Shown: one piece after another, positions 16,999 to 25,638 of the stretch
Layout: each line of letters opens with the position of its first letter
Position numbering within the stretch: the stretch's first letter is position 1
NCBI GenBank assembly: GCA_012033335.1
Contig: JAAURB010000034.1
Location: 1 to 47,952 of the forward strand
DNA length: 47,952 nucleotides
Origin: Oscillatoriales cyanobacterium RM2_1_1
GTDB taxonomy: Bacteria; Cyanobacteriota; Cyanobacteriia; Cyanobacteriales; Microcoleaceae
Direction of reading: 5' to 3'
The notes under the pieces: model-generated
What the model saw: the letters and a program-made list of their open reading frames with translations, nothing else
What the model was told of the DNA's origin: nothing
Databases searched by the model: none
Translations under genes and position numbers: made by a program

Positions 16999-18927
16999 TT
17001 AAAGTATCTGATAGACATTGACGGGTTGCTGCCGTCCCCGCAAATGCAGACAACCAATAAATTCACAGGGAAACTTATTCTCCAGGTATTCGTAGGTCAC
17101 CTCACTGATCAGAATTCGGCAACAGGCTTCATTCATGTCTTTGTCATAGGATTCCAGGCGAGAGGCTACATTAACGCTGTCCCCAATGGTGGTGTAATTC
17201 AGCCGTTGATGATTGCCCAAACTCCCCGCTACCACTGCACCCGTAGCAATCCCGACTCGCATTCCGGTGGTTGGGAGACCTTGGGCTTTCCAGCGAAGAT
17301 TCAAGATCGCCAACTGTTCTACCATGGCTCGGGCACAGGTAACGGCAGCGATCGCTTCTTGAGCAATGGCCTCTGGGCTTTCGTCAGGAATCGGAACCCC
17401 AAACACTGCCATAATGGCATCTCCAATAAACTTGTCCACAATTCCGTCATGATCCAGCACAATCTGAGCCATGGCATCCATATAGTCATTCAACCAGGAC
17501 ATTAAGGGCTCAGCTTCCATCTGTTCAGCAATCTGGGTGAAGCCCTTGAGATCACTAAAGAGCACCGTCGCCGTCATTTGTTTGCCCTGTAATCTCCCGT
17601 GACTGAGGATTTGATCTCGGTCTTGCCAGATGGCTTCGGCGATCTTCGGGGTGACATTCTTACCAAACAAGGTCATGACGATTTCTCGATCCCGTCGTTC
17701 CATGGTCGCTTCGTAGCTGACAACCGCTACCGTTGAACCAATTAGGGCCAGAATCGGCGGCACAAAAGGAATCCACCACCCTGCCAACACCGCTAGATAG
17801 GCTGCAATGGTTAACCCACCCCCCAATATGGTAAATCCTGCGATCGCCCAACGTTTTGCCCGCCATTGCCAGCCCAAAGTTGCCCCCAGGATTGACCACA
17901 GCCCAATCCACAGCCACTCTAGAGCCTCAGGCCAAACTCGAATCAAGGGTCTACCCTCCAAAGCCCCACTGACAATCATGCTGACGGTCTCAGCATGGAT
18001 TTCTACTCCAGACGACGCGGACAACAAGGTAGTACTGTAGGGGGTAAAAAATAAATCTTTCAGGCTCGCTGCCGTTGAGCCAATCAGCACAATGCGATCG
18101 CGGAACAAATCAGGGGGAATCTGATTATTTAATACCTCAGTCATGGAAATAGTCTGAAAAATCTTGCAGGTGGGCCCCTGGGGTTGACAGGCTCTCCGGC
18201 GAAAATTCATTAGAAGCTGATAGCCCCCGGCATCGGAGTTCACATACCCCCCATCATTTGGGCCTAGGGGCGTAAACACCGCCTGACCCAGGCGGACGGT
18301 ACTGGTATCTTCATCAATCGCCTCTAGCTCAATCCCCTCAGCTTGCAAATAAATTAAGGCCAACTGAGCTGCCAGGGTGTAGATTGGGAATTCACTGTCC
18401 TCCAGTTGCAGTGAGAGCAGCACCCGGCGCAGTTTACCATCCGTATCAAGCTGGGCATCAACGGCCCCCACCTGCCCCAACTCTTTTAAAACTGGGGGCG
18501 CAGGGATTGAGGCCCCCTCAGCATCGGGCACCACTTTCTCAATGCCAATTAAATTTGGGGTGGATTGAAAAACCTCGGTCAGTTGCTCAGAGCCCGGGGG
18601 AACCTGGATATCTCGATAGATATCCAGGCCAATTGTTCGGGGCTGCTGTTGCTTAATATTGTTCAGAAGTCGGGCCAAGTCACCATCAGAAATGGGCCAT
18701 TGTTTTACCTGGTTGATATCAGACTCACCAATCTCAACTAAAACAATCCGCTGATCAATCGGTTCTGGAGGTCGCCAACGAATGAACTGATCCCATGCTG
18801 CCCACTCCAACAATTGAAGCAATCCTAAAGCTCTGACCCCAATGACAAGACCTGCAACAACGGGAGCGGTCAGCCAGAGTCCACGCCATTGCCAAAGTCT
18901 CTGCCTTAAGGGTTTAAGCATCCACAT
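16999..18927 (-). CDS. CHASE2-domain adenylate cyclase
   Basis: A 642-residue class III nucleotide cyclase. After a short cytosolic start and a membrane helix (about 20-35) comes an extracytoplasmic CHASE2 sensor (about 45-330, IVLVEIGESDINQVKQWPIS, GLDIYRD, IVLIGSTAASLKDLFFTPYS). Three close membrane helices (about 335-405) lead to the cyclase domain: ATVLFSDLKGFTQIAEQME with the first metal Asp, DKFIGDAIMAVFG with the second metal Asp and a Lys expected for adenine, and LNYTTIGDSVNVASRLE. The Lys and Thr/Asp pattern favours cAMP over cGMP. The final 40 residues are the usual cyclase end. It lies 30 bases behind a DUF928 gene, a common pairing in cyanobacteria. The signal sensed is unknown. 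Confidence 0.92.
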   Translation of the reverse strand: MWMLKPLRQRLWQWRGLWLTAPVVAGLVIGVRALGLLQLLEWAAWDQFIRWRPPEPIDQRIVLVEIGESDINQVKQWPISDGDLARLLNNIKQQQPRTIGLDIYRDIQVPPGSEQLTEVFQSTPNLIGIEKVVPDAEGASIPAPPVLKELGQVGAVDAQLDTDGKLRRVLLSLQLEDSEFPIYTLAAQLALIYLQAEGIELEAIDEDTSTVRLGQAVFTPLGPNDGGYVNSDAGGYQLLMNFRRRACQPQGPTCKIFQTISMTEVLNNQIPPDLFRDRIVLIGSTAASLKDLFFTPYSTTLLSASSGVEIHAETVSMIVSGALEGRPLIRVWPEALEWLWIGLWSILGATLGWQWRAKRWAIAGFTILGGGLTIAAYLAVLAGWWIPFVPPILALIGSTVAVVSYEATMERRDREIVMTLFGKNVTPKIAEAIWQDRDQILSHGRLQGKQMTATVLFSDLKGFTQIAEQMEAEPLMSWLNDYMDAMAQIVLDHDGIVDKFIGDAIMAVFGVPIPDESPEAIAQEAIAAVTCARAMVEQLAILNLRWKAQGLPTTGMRVGIATGAVVAGSLGNHQRLNYTTIGDSVNVASRLESYDKDMNEACCRILISEVTYEYLENKFPCEFIGCLHLRGRQQPVNVYQIL

Positions 18928-18957
18928 TCATGATTCAATCTCAACCTGACTTATTTC

Positions 18958-19791
18958 CTAATTACGGGATGAACAACAGGAAATCAGGGGTTCTCCAGAA
19001 AGTTCTGGTAATCCAACCACATCCGAGCTGAGTTCAGTCACCCATTTGGTGGTCAGGGTGGCATCAGTGGGACGGGATCTTCTCAAATCAGCCAGGGCGG
19101 CAATCATGTCGTACCAAATACCCGCTTTTCCATAGAGGGCCACTTGCTGGATTACGGGGACAGAGCTCAATTGTTGTGCCAGATCAGGCTGGTCAACCCG
19201 CTGGACGATACCGGAAACAAAAGGGGCTCCGGCATTGGCCGTGGGATCATTGCTATCACTGCAATTTAAGGTAAAGTACCAGCGATATATCTTGCCCGGT
19301 TCTAGGGCGATATTATTCTGGGGCAACTGAACCTTGATAAATCCAGCCTGTCGGGGCAGGGAAACTTGCGTAGTGTATAAAGCTTTTGCCTGGGCCGAGC
19401 TGCCAACAGCGCTGGGAAGTTCTTCTTCGAGATAAAACTCAGCAGTTTTTGCAGTGGTTTTGGGAATATAAATCAAAAAAGTAGGATGTTCTGAGAGGGT
19501 CAGCCCCACGCTATTGTTAGTATCGGCTCGATTAACCGGAACGATGGCCGTCAAAGGCTTTTGGGCTTGGCTTCCGGTAGATTCCGTGGCCATACAGTTG
19601 CCTCGGGTGCCGGCCCCAACACTTTGCCGGGGCGCGCCTCGCCCTTTTGGCGGTCTGAAGGAGGCTGGGGTTTGAAATAGGGTCTGGGTTTTGGCCGCTC
19701 TTTGGGGAGCAGCAATAACCTGGGCCGGCAATGGCATCAGGCCCGAACTGAAACAAAGCAATGCCGTCAACAGAGATCGCCACAGCCTCAT
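18958..19791 (-). CDS. DUF928 exported protein
   Basis: About 277 residues from the ATG at 19789-19791, which opens a typical signal peptide (MRLWRSLLTALLCFSSGLMP, cleavage probably after VIAA). A longer frame starts at 19884 but adds an unlikely leader. The mature part matches DUF928: RGAPRQSVGAGTRGNC, LTLSEHPTFLIYIP, a beta-sandwich of alternating strands, then GKIYRWYFTLNC, and WYDMIAALADLR near the end. DUF928 genes frequently sit beside CHASE2 or haemagglutinin/CHAT genes in cyanobacteria, which suggests a cell-envelope sensing or surface role. Located 30 bases upstream of the cyclase, so almost surely one operon. Confidence 0.85.
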   Translation of the reverse strand: MRLWRSLLTALLCFSSGLMPLPAQVIAAPQRAAKTQTLFQTPASFRPPKGRGAPRQSVGAGTRGNCMATESTGSQAQKPLTAIVPVNRADTNNSVGLTLSEHPTFLIYIPKTTAKTAEFYLEEELPSAVGSSAQAKALYTTQVSLPRQAGFIKVQLPQNNIALEPGKIYRWYFTLNCSDSNDPTANAGAPFVSGIVQRVDQPDLAQQLSSVPVIQQVALYGKAGIWYDMIAALADLRRSRPTDATLTTKWVTELSSDVVGLPELSGEPLISCCSSRN

Positions 19792-20018
19792 GGATTTAAA
19801 TTGAGACTTTGGATACAAAATTGGATTAAGGATTGGATTAGAGATTGAGTGGTGGTGCATGAATGATAGTTCTCCCCAAATCAAAGATTAACTTCGAGTT
19901 TGATCTAGTTTTTCTGGCTAAAAGCTCTGGTTTGTTGTCCCCTGTAGAATTGATCAAGCAGAATGACGCAATCCTCTGTAGACTAGCCTTGAGCCTGATA
20001 TTTTTTGCATCCCTATTT

Positions 20019-21953
20019 CTAATTTAACCAAGTTTCTAATGATTCAACCGGTAAGGGACGTGAAAACAGGTAACCCTGCCCCATATCACACCCTAATTGT
20101 TTTAATTGATCAACTTGGGCCTGGGTTTCTACCCCCTCAGCAATGGTCTGCATTCCCAGGGTTTGAGCCAGGGCAATAATGGCTTTGGCAATACCTTGAT
20201 TCTCTATGGTTTCAGTCAAACCAATCACGAAGGAACGATCAATTTTTAAGATATTCAAGGGAAGTCGATTGAGATAAGCCAGGGAAGAATAGCCCGTACC
20301 AAAATCGTCAATACTGAGCTGAATCCCCTGTTTTCGCAGTTGCCCAAGATAGTGAATCACGTTTTCGGGGTGATCCATAATGGCACTTTCAGTAATTTCT
20401 AGCTTCAGGCACTCCGGCAAAAGCTGGGTTTCTGCCAGAATTTGCTGAATTTGTTCCACCAGGTTTGATAGGTTCAGTTGTTTGGCTGAAAGGTTGACAC
20501 TCAGAGTGACGGAGGGGGATAAACGACCTTCGATCTGCCATTGGCGCAGTTGACGGCAAGCGGTTCGCAGAACCCAGAACCCCAGGGGAATGATCAATCC
20601 TGTTTCTTCAGCAATGGGAATGAATTGACCTGGAGCAATCAAGGGCTCCCCCAGTGGCTGCCATCGTACTAATGCCTCAAAGCCAGTCAAGCTCAAGGTT
20701 TCAAGATGAACAATAGGTTGATAATACACCAGAAACTCCTCCTGTACCAACGCCCGCCGCAAGTCCTGCTGAATCTGAAGGGTGGCAACAACCTGTTGAT
20801 ACATGGTGGGATCAAAAACCTGGTAGTAATCTTCTCCGGATGCCTTGGCCCGATACAGGGCGGTATCTGCATCCCGAAGGATATCTTCAAACTTGTCATA
20901 GCCTGCTCCCTGACAAATCCCAATACTGAAGTTGATTGAGATTTCATGGCCCTCCAGGTTAAATGGCAATTCGAAGACCTGGTGAATTTGACGGGCTATC
21001 TCGATTGCCTTTTCAAGGGCTGTTTTCGAGATTGTCAGACTCTCAGCATGGTCAACAACCCTGACTAATAGAACAAATTCGTCGCCCCCCATCCGGGCCA
21101 GCATGTCCGTTGACCGACAACAGGATTGCAAGCGCTGAGCGGCATGAATTAAGAGCTTATCCCCGAATAGGTGCCCTAGAGAATCATTCACCAGTTTGAA
21201 GCGATCGCCATCAAGATACAGCACCGCAAAGTGCTCCATGGGTTCGATCTGCTGCCGTTCAAGGGCTTGCTCAAGCTGCTGGAGAAAAGCGGTACGATTG
21301 GGTAAATTGGTCAGAGGATCGTGAAAAGCCATGTGCATCAGCTTTTCCTGGGCTTCTTGAAGTTGAGCGGTTCGCTGAAGGATGCGATGCTCCAGATCGG
21401 TATTCAAGCTCTCAATCCTGATCCGAGCGGCCCGTAGCTCGAGCTGATGCCGCACCCGCGCTAAAACTTCCCTGACCTGAAAAGGTTTTGTAATATAATC
21501 AGCTCCACCCAGGGTAAATGCCTTGACTTTATCCAGATCCTCGTGCAAAGCACTGATGAATAAAATCGGAATCTCTTGAGTTTCAGGATCAGATTTTAAA
21601 ATCTCGCAAACCTGATAGCCATTGAGTTCGGGCATCATCACATCTAACAGGATCAGGTCAGGGGGATTGACGGCGATCGCATTCAACGCCAATTGACCAT
21701 TCAATACCTTGCGAACTTTGTATCCCTGATTAACCAGAATTTCCGACAGAAGATAAAGGTTCTCGGGGGTATCATCGACAATCAGGATATCCGCTTGAGC
21801 TTGATGATCCCGCAGGCTCGTCTGAGAGGACAGCGTCATAGAAAATCTGGCAACTGAGCTTTTCTCTACCAGTCTATCTGCTTGTCTCCCCCCAGCGGAT
21901 ACTGAAAAAAGGGTATCAGATGGCATAGACACACTAACTCGGGGCGGAACCAT
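20019..21953 (-). CDS. Response regulator with GGDEF and EAL domains
   Basis: A 644-residue c-di-GMP turnover protein. A receiver domain (about 54-175) has the acidic pair DD (60-61) and phosphoacceptor Asp104 (LILLDVMMPELNG). A short coiled-coil linker (RIESLNTDLEHRILQRTAQL) follows. The GGDEF domain shows MGGDEFVLLV intact and FHDPLTNLPNRTAF. The EAL domain has GFEALVRWQP, LEITESAIMD, IDDFGTGYSSLAYL and IAEGVETQAQ, also intact. Both synthesis and degradation of c-di-GMP are possible. No cognate histidine kinase is adjacent. Start uncertain: Met1 at 21953, Met10 or Met39 would all keep the receiver domain. Confidence 0.93.
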   Translation of the reverse strand: MVPPRVSVSMPSDTLFSVSAGGRQADRLVEKSSVARFSMTLSSQTSLRDHQAQADILIVDDTPENLYLLSEILVNQGYKVRKVLNGQLALNAIAVNPPDLILLDVMMPELNGYQVCEILKSDPETQEIPILFISALHEDLDKVKAFTLGGADYITKPFQVREVLARVRHQLELRAARIRIESLNTDLEHRILQRTAQLQEAQEKLMHMAFHDPLTNLPNRTAFLQQLEQALERQQIEPMEHFAVLYLDGDRFKLVNDSLGHLFGDKLLIHAAQRLQSCCRSTDMLARMGGDEFVLLVRVVDHAESLTISKTALEKAIEIARQIHQVFELPFNLEGHEISINFSIGICQGAGYDKFEDILRDADTALYRAKASGEDYYQVFDPTMYQQVVATLQIQQDLRRALVQEEFLVYYQPIVHLETLSLTGFEALVRWQPLGEPLIAPGQFIPIAEETGLIIPLGFWVLRTACRQLRQWQIEGRLSPSVTLSVNLSAKQLNLSNLVEQIQQILAETQLLPECLKLEITESAIMDHPENVIHYLGQLRKQGIQLSIDDFGTGYSSLAYLNRLPLNILKIDRSFVIGLTETIENQGIAKAIIALAQTLGMQTIAEGVETQAQVDQLKQLGCDMGQGYLFSRPLPVESLETWLN

Positions 21954-22027
21954 AAGGCGTTAATCCGGTGCAAACCGCCTCTAACCTGAAAACCCCAATT
22001 AGAAACTCCGATTAACTCTAACTCTAA

Positions 22028-23323
22028 TTAATTGTCAGGCACTAAAACAATTAAGCTCTGGGGAATGCTCTCAAATTCCACTGGAGTTGTACCGATAATC
22101 TCACCATCCAGAGTGATTTTTTGAGGCGGATCCGTGACGATCTGAATCCGCGATGTCCGGAAGTGAAAGATATCAGGTAGATTGGGATCAACTTTGATCA
22201 AAGCTGCCCCCAACATATTAGCCATTGTAGTCACAGCCCGGAGTTTAGGATTGCGGATTGGTCGCCCCGTATCAAAAGCCGCTGCCACAGTCACATCCAA
22301 TAGACCATCATCGACAATCACCTCACCCTTGCCCTGGGCTAAAACAGATGTGGCCGGAGCCGCATTGGCTACGGTAATAGCGGCGGATTTAAATTCATAG
22401 GTGGTGTTTTCCACTCGAATTTCAGTCTCAAACAATTTCTGTTCATTCATCTGCTGCCAACCGGCAATAAAGTAGGCTAGAGGCCCCCATTGATCCTTGA
22501 GTTCCCGACTGGCTTTTTCGACAATTTCAGCCTCGTAACCAATCCCAGCCAGCAAAATCATGGGTTTGCCATTGCAGCGGGCAGCATCCACAACCCGCTT
22601 TTTCCCTGTCAAGATCACCTGACAGGCATTTCTAATGGGAGTGATGGCGGTGGGAATTCCCAGGGCCAGAGCAAAGGCATTGGCTGTTCCCCTAGGGATT
22701 ACTCCTAGGGGGATATCTGTACCAATCAATTCTCCCGCCACGGCAGAAATTGTTCCATCCCCCCCGGAGGCAATAATTAAATCAGGGTTGCTCTGAATCA
22801 CTTGACGGGTAAGCTGTTCAGCGGAGAGCTCAGGGGTAGTCAGATGCAGATGAACGTTGTAGCTTGGCTCCAGGGTTTTCTGGATAAAAGCCAGATCTTG
22901 ATCCGCATTTCCCTGACCTGAAATGGGGTTGAAAATCAAGTGAGCCACTGCCGTCTGATGCAGCTTTTCAATGATGGCCTCCGCTGTGGCTAAATTGGTA
23001 GCTAGAGGTATGTTGTAGACAGCACAGATCCGTTGGAGGGCTTGAATATCGGGTTCATGGGGTTGGGCGTAGAGGGGATCGACCAGAAAGATCACAGCAC
23101 AGACTTTTCCCTCAGCCACCTGGGCCGCAATTTGAGTGTCTCCCCCCAAAGGCCCAGACAGCATCCGCTCAACCGCCAAATTCGTATTTTCCTGAATCCG
23201 CTGCCCTGTAGTTCCGGTGGCGATCAGGCGATATCGATTGAGGAAAGCCGAATGCCGTTGAACAAAATTGACAATTTCGCTTTTCTTGCGATCGTGGGCA
23301 ATCAGGGCAATTGTGGCAGCCAT
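22028..23323 (-). CDS. Methylglyoxal synthase fused to a diacylglycerol kinase-like domain
   Basis: 431 residues with two enzymes. Residues 1-125 are methylglyoxal synthase (converts dihydroxyacetone phosphate to methylglyoxal and phosphate): IALIAHDRKK, the catalytic-Asp stretch LSGPLGGDTQIAAQ, VDPLYAQPHEPDIQALQR and LATNLATAEAII. Residues 130-430 are a lipid kinase of the DagK/YegS type: HLIFNPISGQGNAD, IIASGGDGTISAVAGEL, GVIPRGTANAFALAL and a late IVDDGLLDVTV. All key motifs look intact. The fusion links triose-phosphate overflow to a kinase acting on a lipid, probably diacylglycerol or a sphingoid/glycerol-type acceptor. It is divergent from the gene at 23605 and lies 74 bases beyond the start of the REC-GGDEF-EAL gene. 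Confidence 0.9.
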   Translation of the reverse strand: MAATIALIAHDRKKSEIVNFVQRHSAFLNRYRLIATGTTGQRIQENTNLAVERMLSGPLGGDTQIAAQVAEGKVCAVIFLVDPLYAQPHEPDIQALQRICAVYNIPLATNLATAEAIIEKLHQTAVAHLIFNPISGQGNADQDLAFIQKTLEPSYNVHLHLTTPELSAEQLTRQVIQSNPDLIIASGGDGTISAVAGELIGTDIPLGVIPRGTANAFALALGIPTAITPIRNACQVILTGKKRVVDAARCNGKPMILLAGIGYEAEIVEKASRELKDQWGPLAYFIAGWQQMNEQKLFETEIRVENTTYEFKSAAITVANAAPATSVLAQGKGEVIVDDGLLDVTVAAAFDTGRPIRNPKLRAVTTMANMLGAALIKVDPNLPDIFHFRTSRIQIVTDPPQKITLDGEIIGTTPVEFESIPQSLIVLVPDN

Positions 23324-23360
23324 AAAATTATTCAGAGGTGAGGAATTAATATCACCTTAG

Positions 23361-23400
23361 AATTTACATCTTAAAATTTACATCTTAAATTTACAGCTTA
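23361..23400. repeat. 13-bp tandem repeat, three copies
   Basis: AATTTACATCTTA at 23361-23373 and 23375-23387, then a one-mismatch copy at 23388-23400, about 38 bp upstream of the minus-strand methylglyoxal synthase gene. The 14- and 13-bp periods and the AT-rich sequence would suit a leader or promoter element, but no protein is known to bind it. Confidence 0.65.
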
Positions 23401-23604
23401 AAACTTACTAATCTAACCGGAACGGTAATGGGTCTGTCAAAAACCCGGCAAAGAGTTCAGCAGTCTTGCCCTAGATCATGGCTCACCAGTTGTAGCTCAC
23501 TAGTCATAGCTGACAATTCCCTGAAGAACCTGATATATTGATTACTAGATCAACCTTGAGTTGACGATTGATTCATTCTAGATAATTTTAATGGAGGAGA
23601 ACGT

Positions 23605-24123
23605 ATGGGAATTTTATCCCGCTTAGGCGGACGTGAAACCGGGAACTCTAACCCGGATTTGGCAGGGCACCAAATTGATCGGTTTGCCGTTCTCGCCCCA
23701 ACTGATCCCAAGGTTCCGACCCCTCGAAATCCAGGACAATTTACCTCAATTCGTTCGGCCCCAGTGCTGGAGGATCCTCGCTATTTTAATGGAGAGGAAG
23801 TGAAAGTCCTCAAGGCAGTAGTCAAGACAAAAAAGCAGCAGCTCAAATCCACTAGCGCCAGCTACGAAAGCTTAAGACAAATCGATGATGTGGATGTATC
23901 CGTTCATGGAACCTATTATGGCTATAGAACTCATTTAGCCAACAATGAAGTCAAAAAGCTCGGGGCAAATGCTAAATATGCAGAGGCTTTGCATGGGATG
24001 CGTCCTCGATATGTGGACTTGGGAACAAAACTTGACCAGGCCGATCAAAAATCCCAACTCAAAATTCAAGCCATGAAAGCAAAACTTCAATCGAATTTGA
24101 ACCGTCCTGCTCCCCGTTCCTGA
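23605..24123 (+). CDS. Unrecognised basic protein with strong ribosome binding site
   Basis: 172 residues, net basic, no signal or membrane segment. The first 50 residues are Pro- and Gly-rich and look extended. From about residue 60 it is helical (VKVLKAVVKTKKQQLKSTSA, LDQADQKSQLKIQAMKAKLQ), with a central conserved-looking HGTYYGYRTHLANNEVKKLG. I do not recognise the family. The ribosome binding site GGAGGA lies six bases before the ATG, the best in the window, so high expression is likely. It stands alone between the divergent methylglyoxal synthase fusion and a repeat. A structural or nucleic-acid-associated role is only a guess. Confidence 0.7.
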   Translation: MGILSRLGGRETGNSNPDLAGHQIDRFAVLAPTDPKVPTPRNPGQFTSIRSAPVLEDPRYFNGEEVKVLKAVVKTKKQQLKSTSASYESLRQIDDVDVSVHGTYYGYRTHLANNEVKKLGANAKYAEALHGMRPRYVDLGTKLDQADQKSQLKIQAMKAKLQSNLNRPAPRS

Positions 24124-24277
24124 TATCAGACCTGGCAATATTCAGAAGCATCAGAGTATGAGAGAGGGGGGCTTACCCTGATGGGTCAAAGGATGTCTGA
24201 GCCCCTTTCTATCTCCAGCATAAATTCGTCAGTTATTAACTTTTTAAGTTTATTTTCCCTCTGTTATTAAGTTACTT

Positions 24278-24373
24278 ATACAGGGTTTCTCACCCTGCTG
24301 AAGCATGGCAGGTGATGATGCGGTATGCCACCATCTGCCAAATCAATACCTCACGGAATTGAAAATCGCTATA
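24278..24373. repeat. Dispersed repeat, family B, copy 1
   Basis: About 96 bp from ATACAGGGTTTCTCACCCTG to AAAATCGCTATAG, with the shared body CACCATCTGCCAAAT and ACCTCACGGAATTGAAAATC. The ends are weakly inverted (ATACAG/CTATAG). It lies in the 300-bp gap before the gene at 24431, which holds nothing else I can name. Confidence 0.75.
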
Positions 24374-24430
24374 GAATAAAATTACTTATAAAACATCATT
24401 TCTCCAACCCTCTTTATATTGTTAGATACT

Positions 24431-25081
24431 ATGAGCAAGAAATCATCAGTTCAGCCTCGCTTCTCCTATCAAGACAAGCGACAAAACTATCCTCAAGGGA
24501 CTGGATTGATCAAAGTTCTAGGGGTTACTTCAGGGGTAGCACTCATGGGATTTATCGCCTGGTATTTGTTGCGCTCAAATTCAACTATTAGTATCAACCA
24601 GAATCCCGCTGATTCCGGCCAAAATTCTCAGGCCCAGAATGATTCTTTGTTCAAAAGTCTGCCTAATTTTCCGGGTTCTACCCCTCGACCCCAGGAACCC
24701 CCAGCCATTCCCGAGGCCCAAGAGATTAATCCTGGTGAAACCGAGCCTCGAACCCAAATTGGCAACTCTGAACCGGCATCTGAACCTGAAATTGTGCGAT
24801 CGCTGGATCAAGTTAGACCCGGTTCTCAGCCCTCAATTGTAATTACTAATCCCGATCAATATGAGTGTTATACCCAGTACAGGGGCGGTCGAGCTTGCTT
24901 TGACAACAGCTATCGCCCCAATCGTCCCAGTCGCTCTAATCCCTCAAGTCGGCGATTTTTCAGGCGCTCAGGTGCTCAGATTACGGATGAACGGATCCGC
25001 CGCGATCGCGCGGAGGAAACGATCTGTACTTTAAACTATCTAGATGGTCGGCCTGTTCCCTGTGGGCTTCCTGGAAATTAG
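24431..25081 (+). CDS. Single-pass membrane protein with disordered linker
   Basis: 216 residues from the ATG at 24431; an in-frame TTG at 24419 is less likely. After a short basic N-terminus, one membrane helix (about 27-47, LGVTSGVALMGFIAWYLL) is followed by about 100 residues rich in Asn, Gln, Pro, Ser and Glu, surely disordered. A C-terminal part has four Cys (ECYTQYRGGRACFDN, TICTLNYLDGRPVPCGL) that could form two disulphides outside the membrane. The repeated YRPNRPSRSN stretch is Arg/Pro/Ser-rich. No family recognised. Probably exposed in the periplasm. Confidence 0.7.
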   Translation: MSKKSSVQPRFSYQDKRQNYPQGTGLIKVLGVTSGVALMGFIAWYLLRSNSTISINQNPADSGQNSQAQNDSLFKSLPNFPGSTPRPQEPPAIPEAQEINPGETEPRTQIGNSEPASEPEIVRSLDQVRPGSQPSIVITNPDQYECYTQYRGGRACFDNSYRPNRPSRSNPSSRRFFRRSGAQITDERIRRDRAEETICTLNYLDGRPVPCGLPGN

Positions 25082-25121
25082 CTGTCACCTTAACCCCGAT
25101 AATTAACCCCCATAATAGAGA

Positions 25122-25243
25122 TGAGTAGCTTGATGCAATTAATTAAAAGATTGATGTGGGGGGGGTGAAGGGGCAGTGCTCTCTGCCTGGGGCTTTGTCC
25201 CAGACCCCCTTCCATTTCAGAATTAATTACAACCACCTACTTA
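25122..25243. repeat. Dispersed palindromic repeat, family A, copy 4
   Basis: About 122 bp, the longest full copy: AGTAGCTTGATGCAATTAAT at the left, a run of nine G, GCCTGGGGCTTTGTCCCAGA in the centre and AATTAATTACAACCACCTAC with CTACTTA at the right end. Confidence 0.85.
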
Positions 25244-25336
25244 ATCAAACTTAAGATGATGTTGAGACATTTTAGGGCAGTCATTTAAAGTAACTTGAAT
25301 AGTAGCTTTGAATAGTGATTTGAATCGCTATTCCAA

Positions 25337-25422
25337 ATACAGTGCTTCTTACGCTGCTGGAGTCCGGGAGGTGCGCTACCACCTGCCAAATCCGTACCTC
25401 ACGAGATTGAAAATCGCTGTAT
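25337..25422. repeat. Dispersed repeat, family B, copy 2
   Basis: 86 bp from ATACAGTGCTTCTTACGCTG to AAAATCGCTGTAT, with inverted ends ATACAG/CTGTAT. The body GTGCGCTACCACCTGCCAAA and TACCTCACGAGATTG matches copy 1. It directly abuts a family C element. Confidence 0.8.
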
Positions 25423-25509
25423 AACGATCATCAATGATTGGTGAAATGGGTTTGGGAGCGTTGCCCCCTTTTTGGAGATAAAGTTCCTAAACTCCTCTCT
25501 TGCTTTTTT
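25423..25509. repeat. Dispersed repeat, family C, copy 1
   Basis: About 87 bp: ATCAATGATTGGTGAAATGG, GGGAGCGTTGCCCCCTT and a T run at the end. It aligns with the copy at 40638-40740. Downstream (25510-25620) is a T-rich stretch with AGGATT repeated five times, probably slippage-prone, running up to the next gene. Confidence 0.7.
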
Positions 25510-25638
25510 CAGGGTTAGTTTTTTTAGGATTGATTTTTTTTTTCAGGATTGATTCAGGATTGCTATTTTAATCTAAAATAGGCTATTCGAGGGAAAGATT
25601 CATCAGTTTTTTTTAGGATTTTGTAGAGTAAATAGCGC

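Noticed and set aside
16969-17505. 178-codon plus-strand frame within the cyclase gene
   Set aside because: Antisense to the conserved cyclase domain; shadow.
24160-24215. Terminator after the gene at 23605
   Set aside because: G-rich and C-rich stretches could pair, but the loop is long and no T tract follows.
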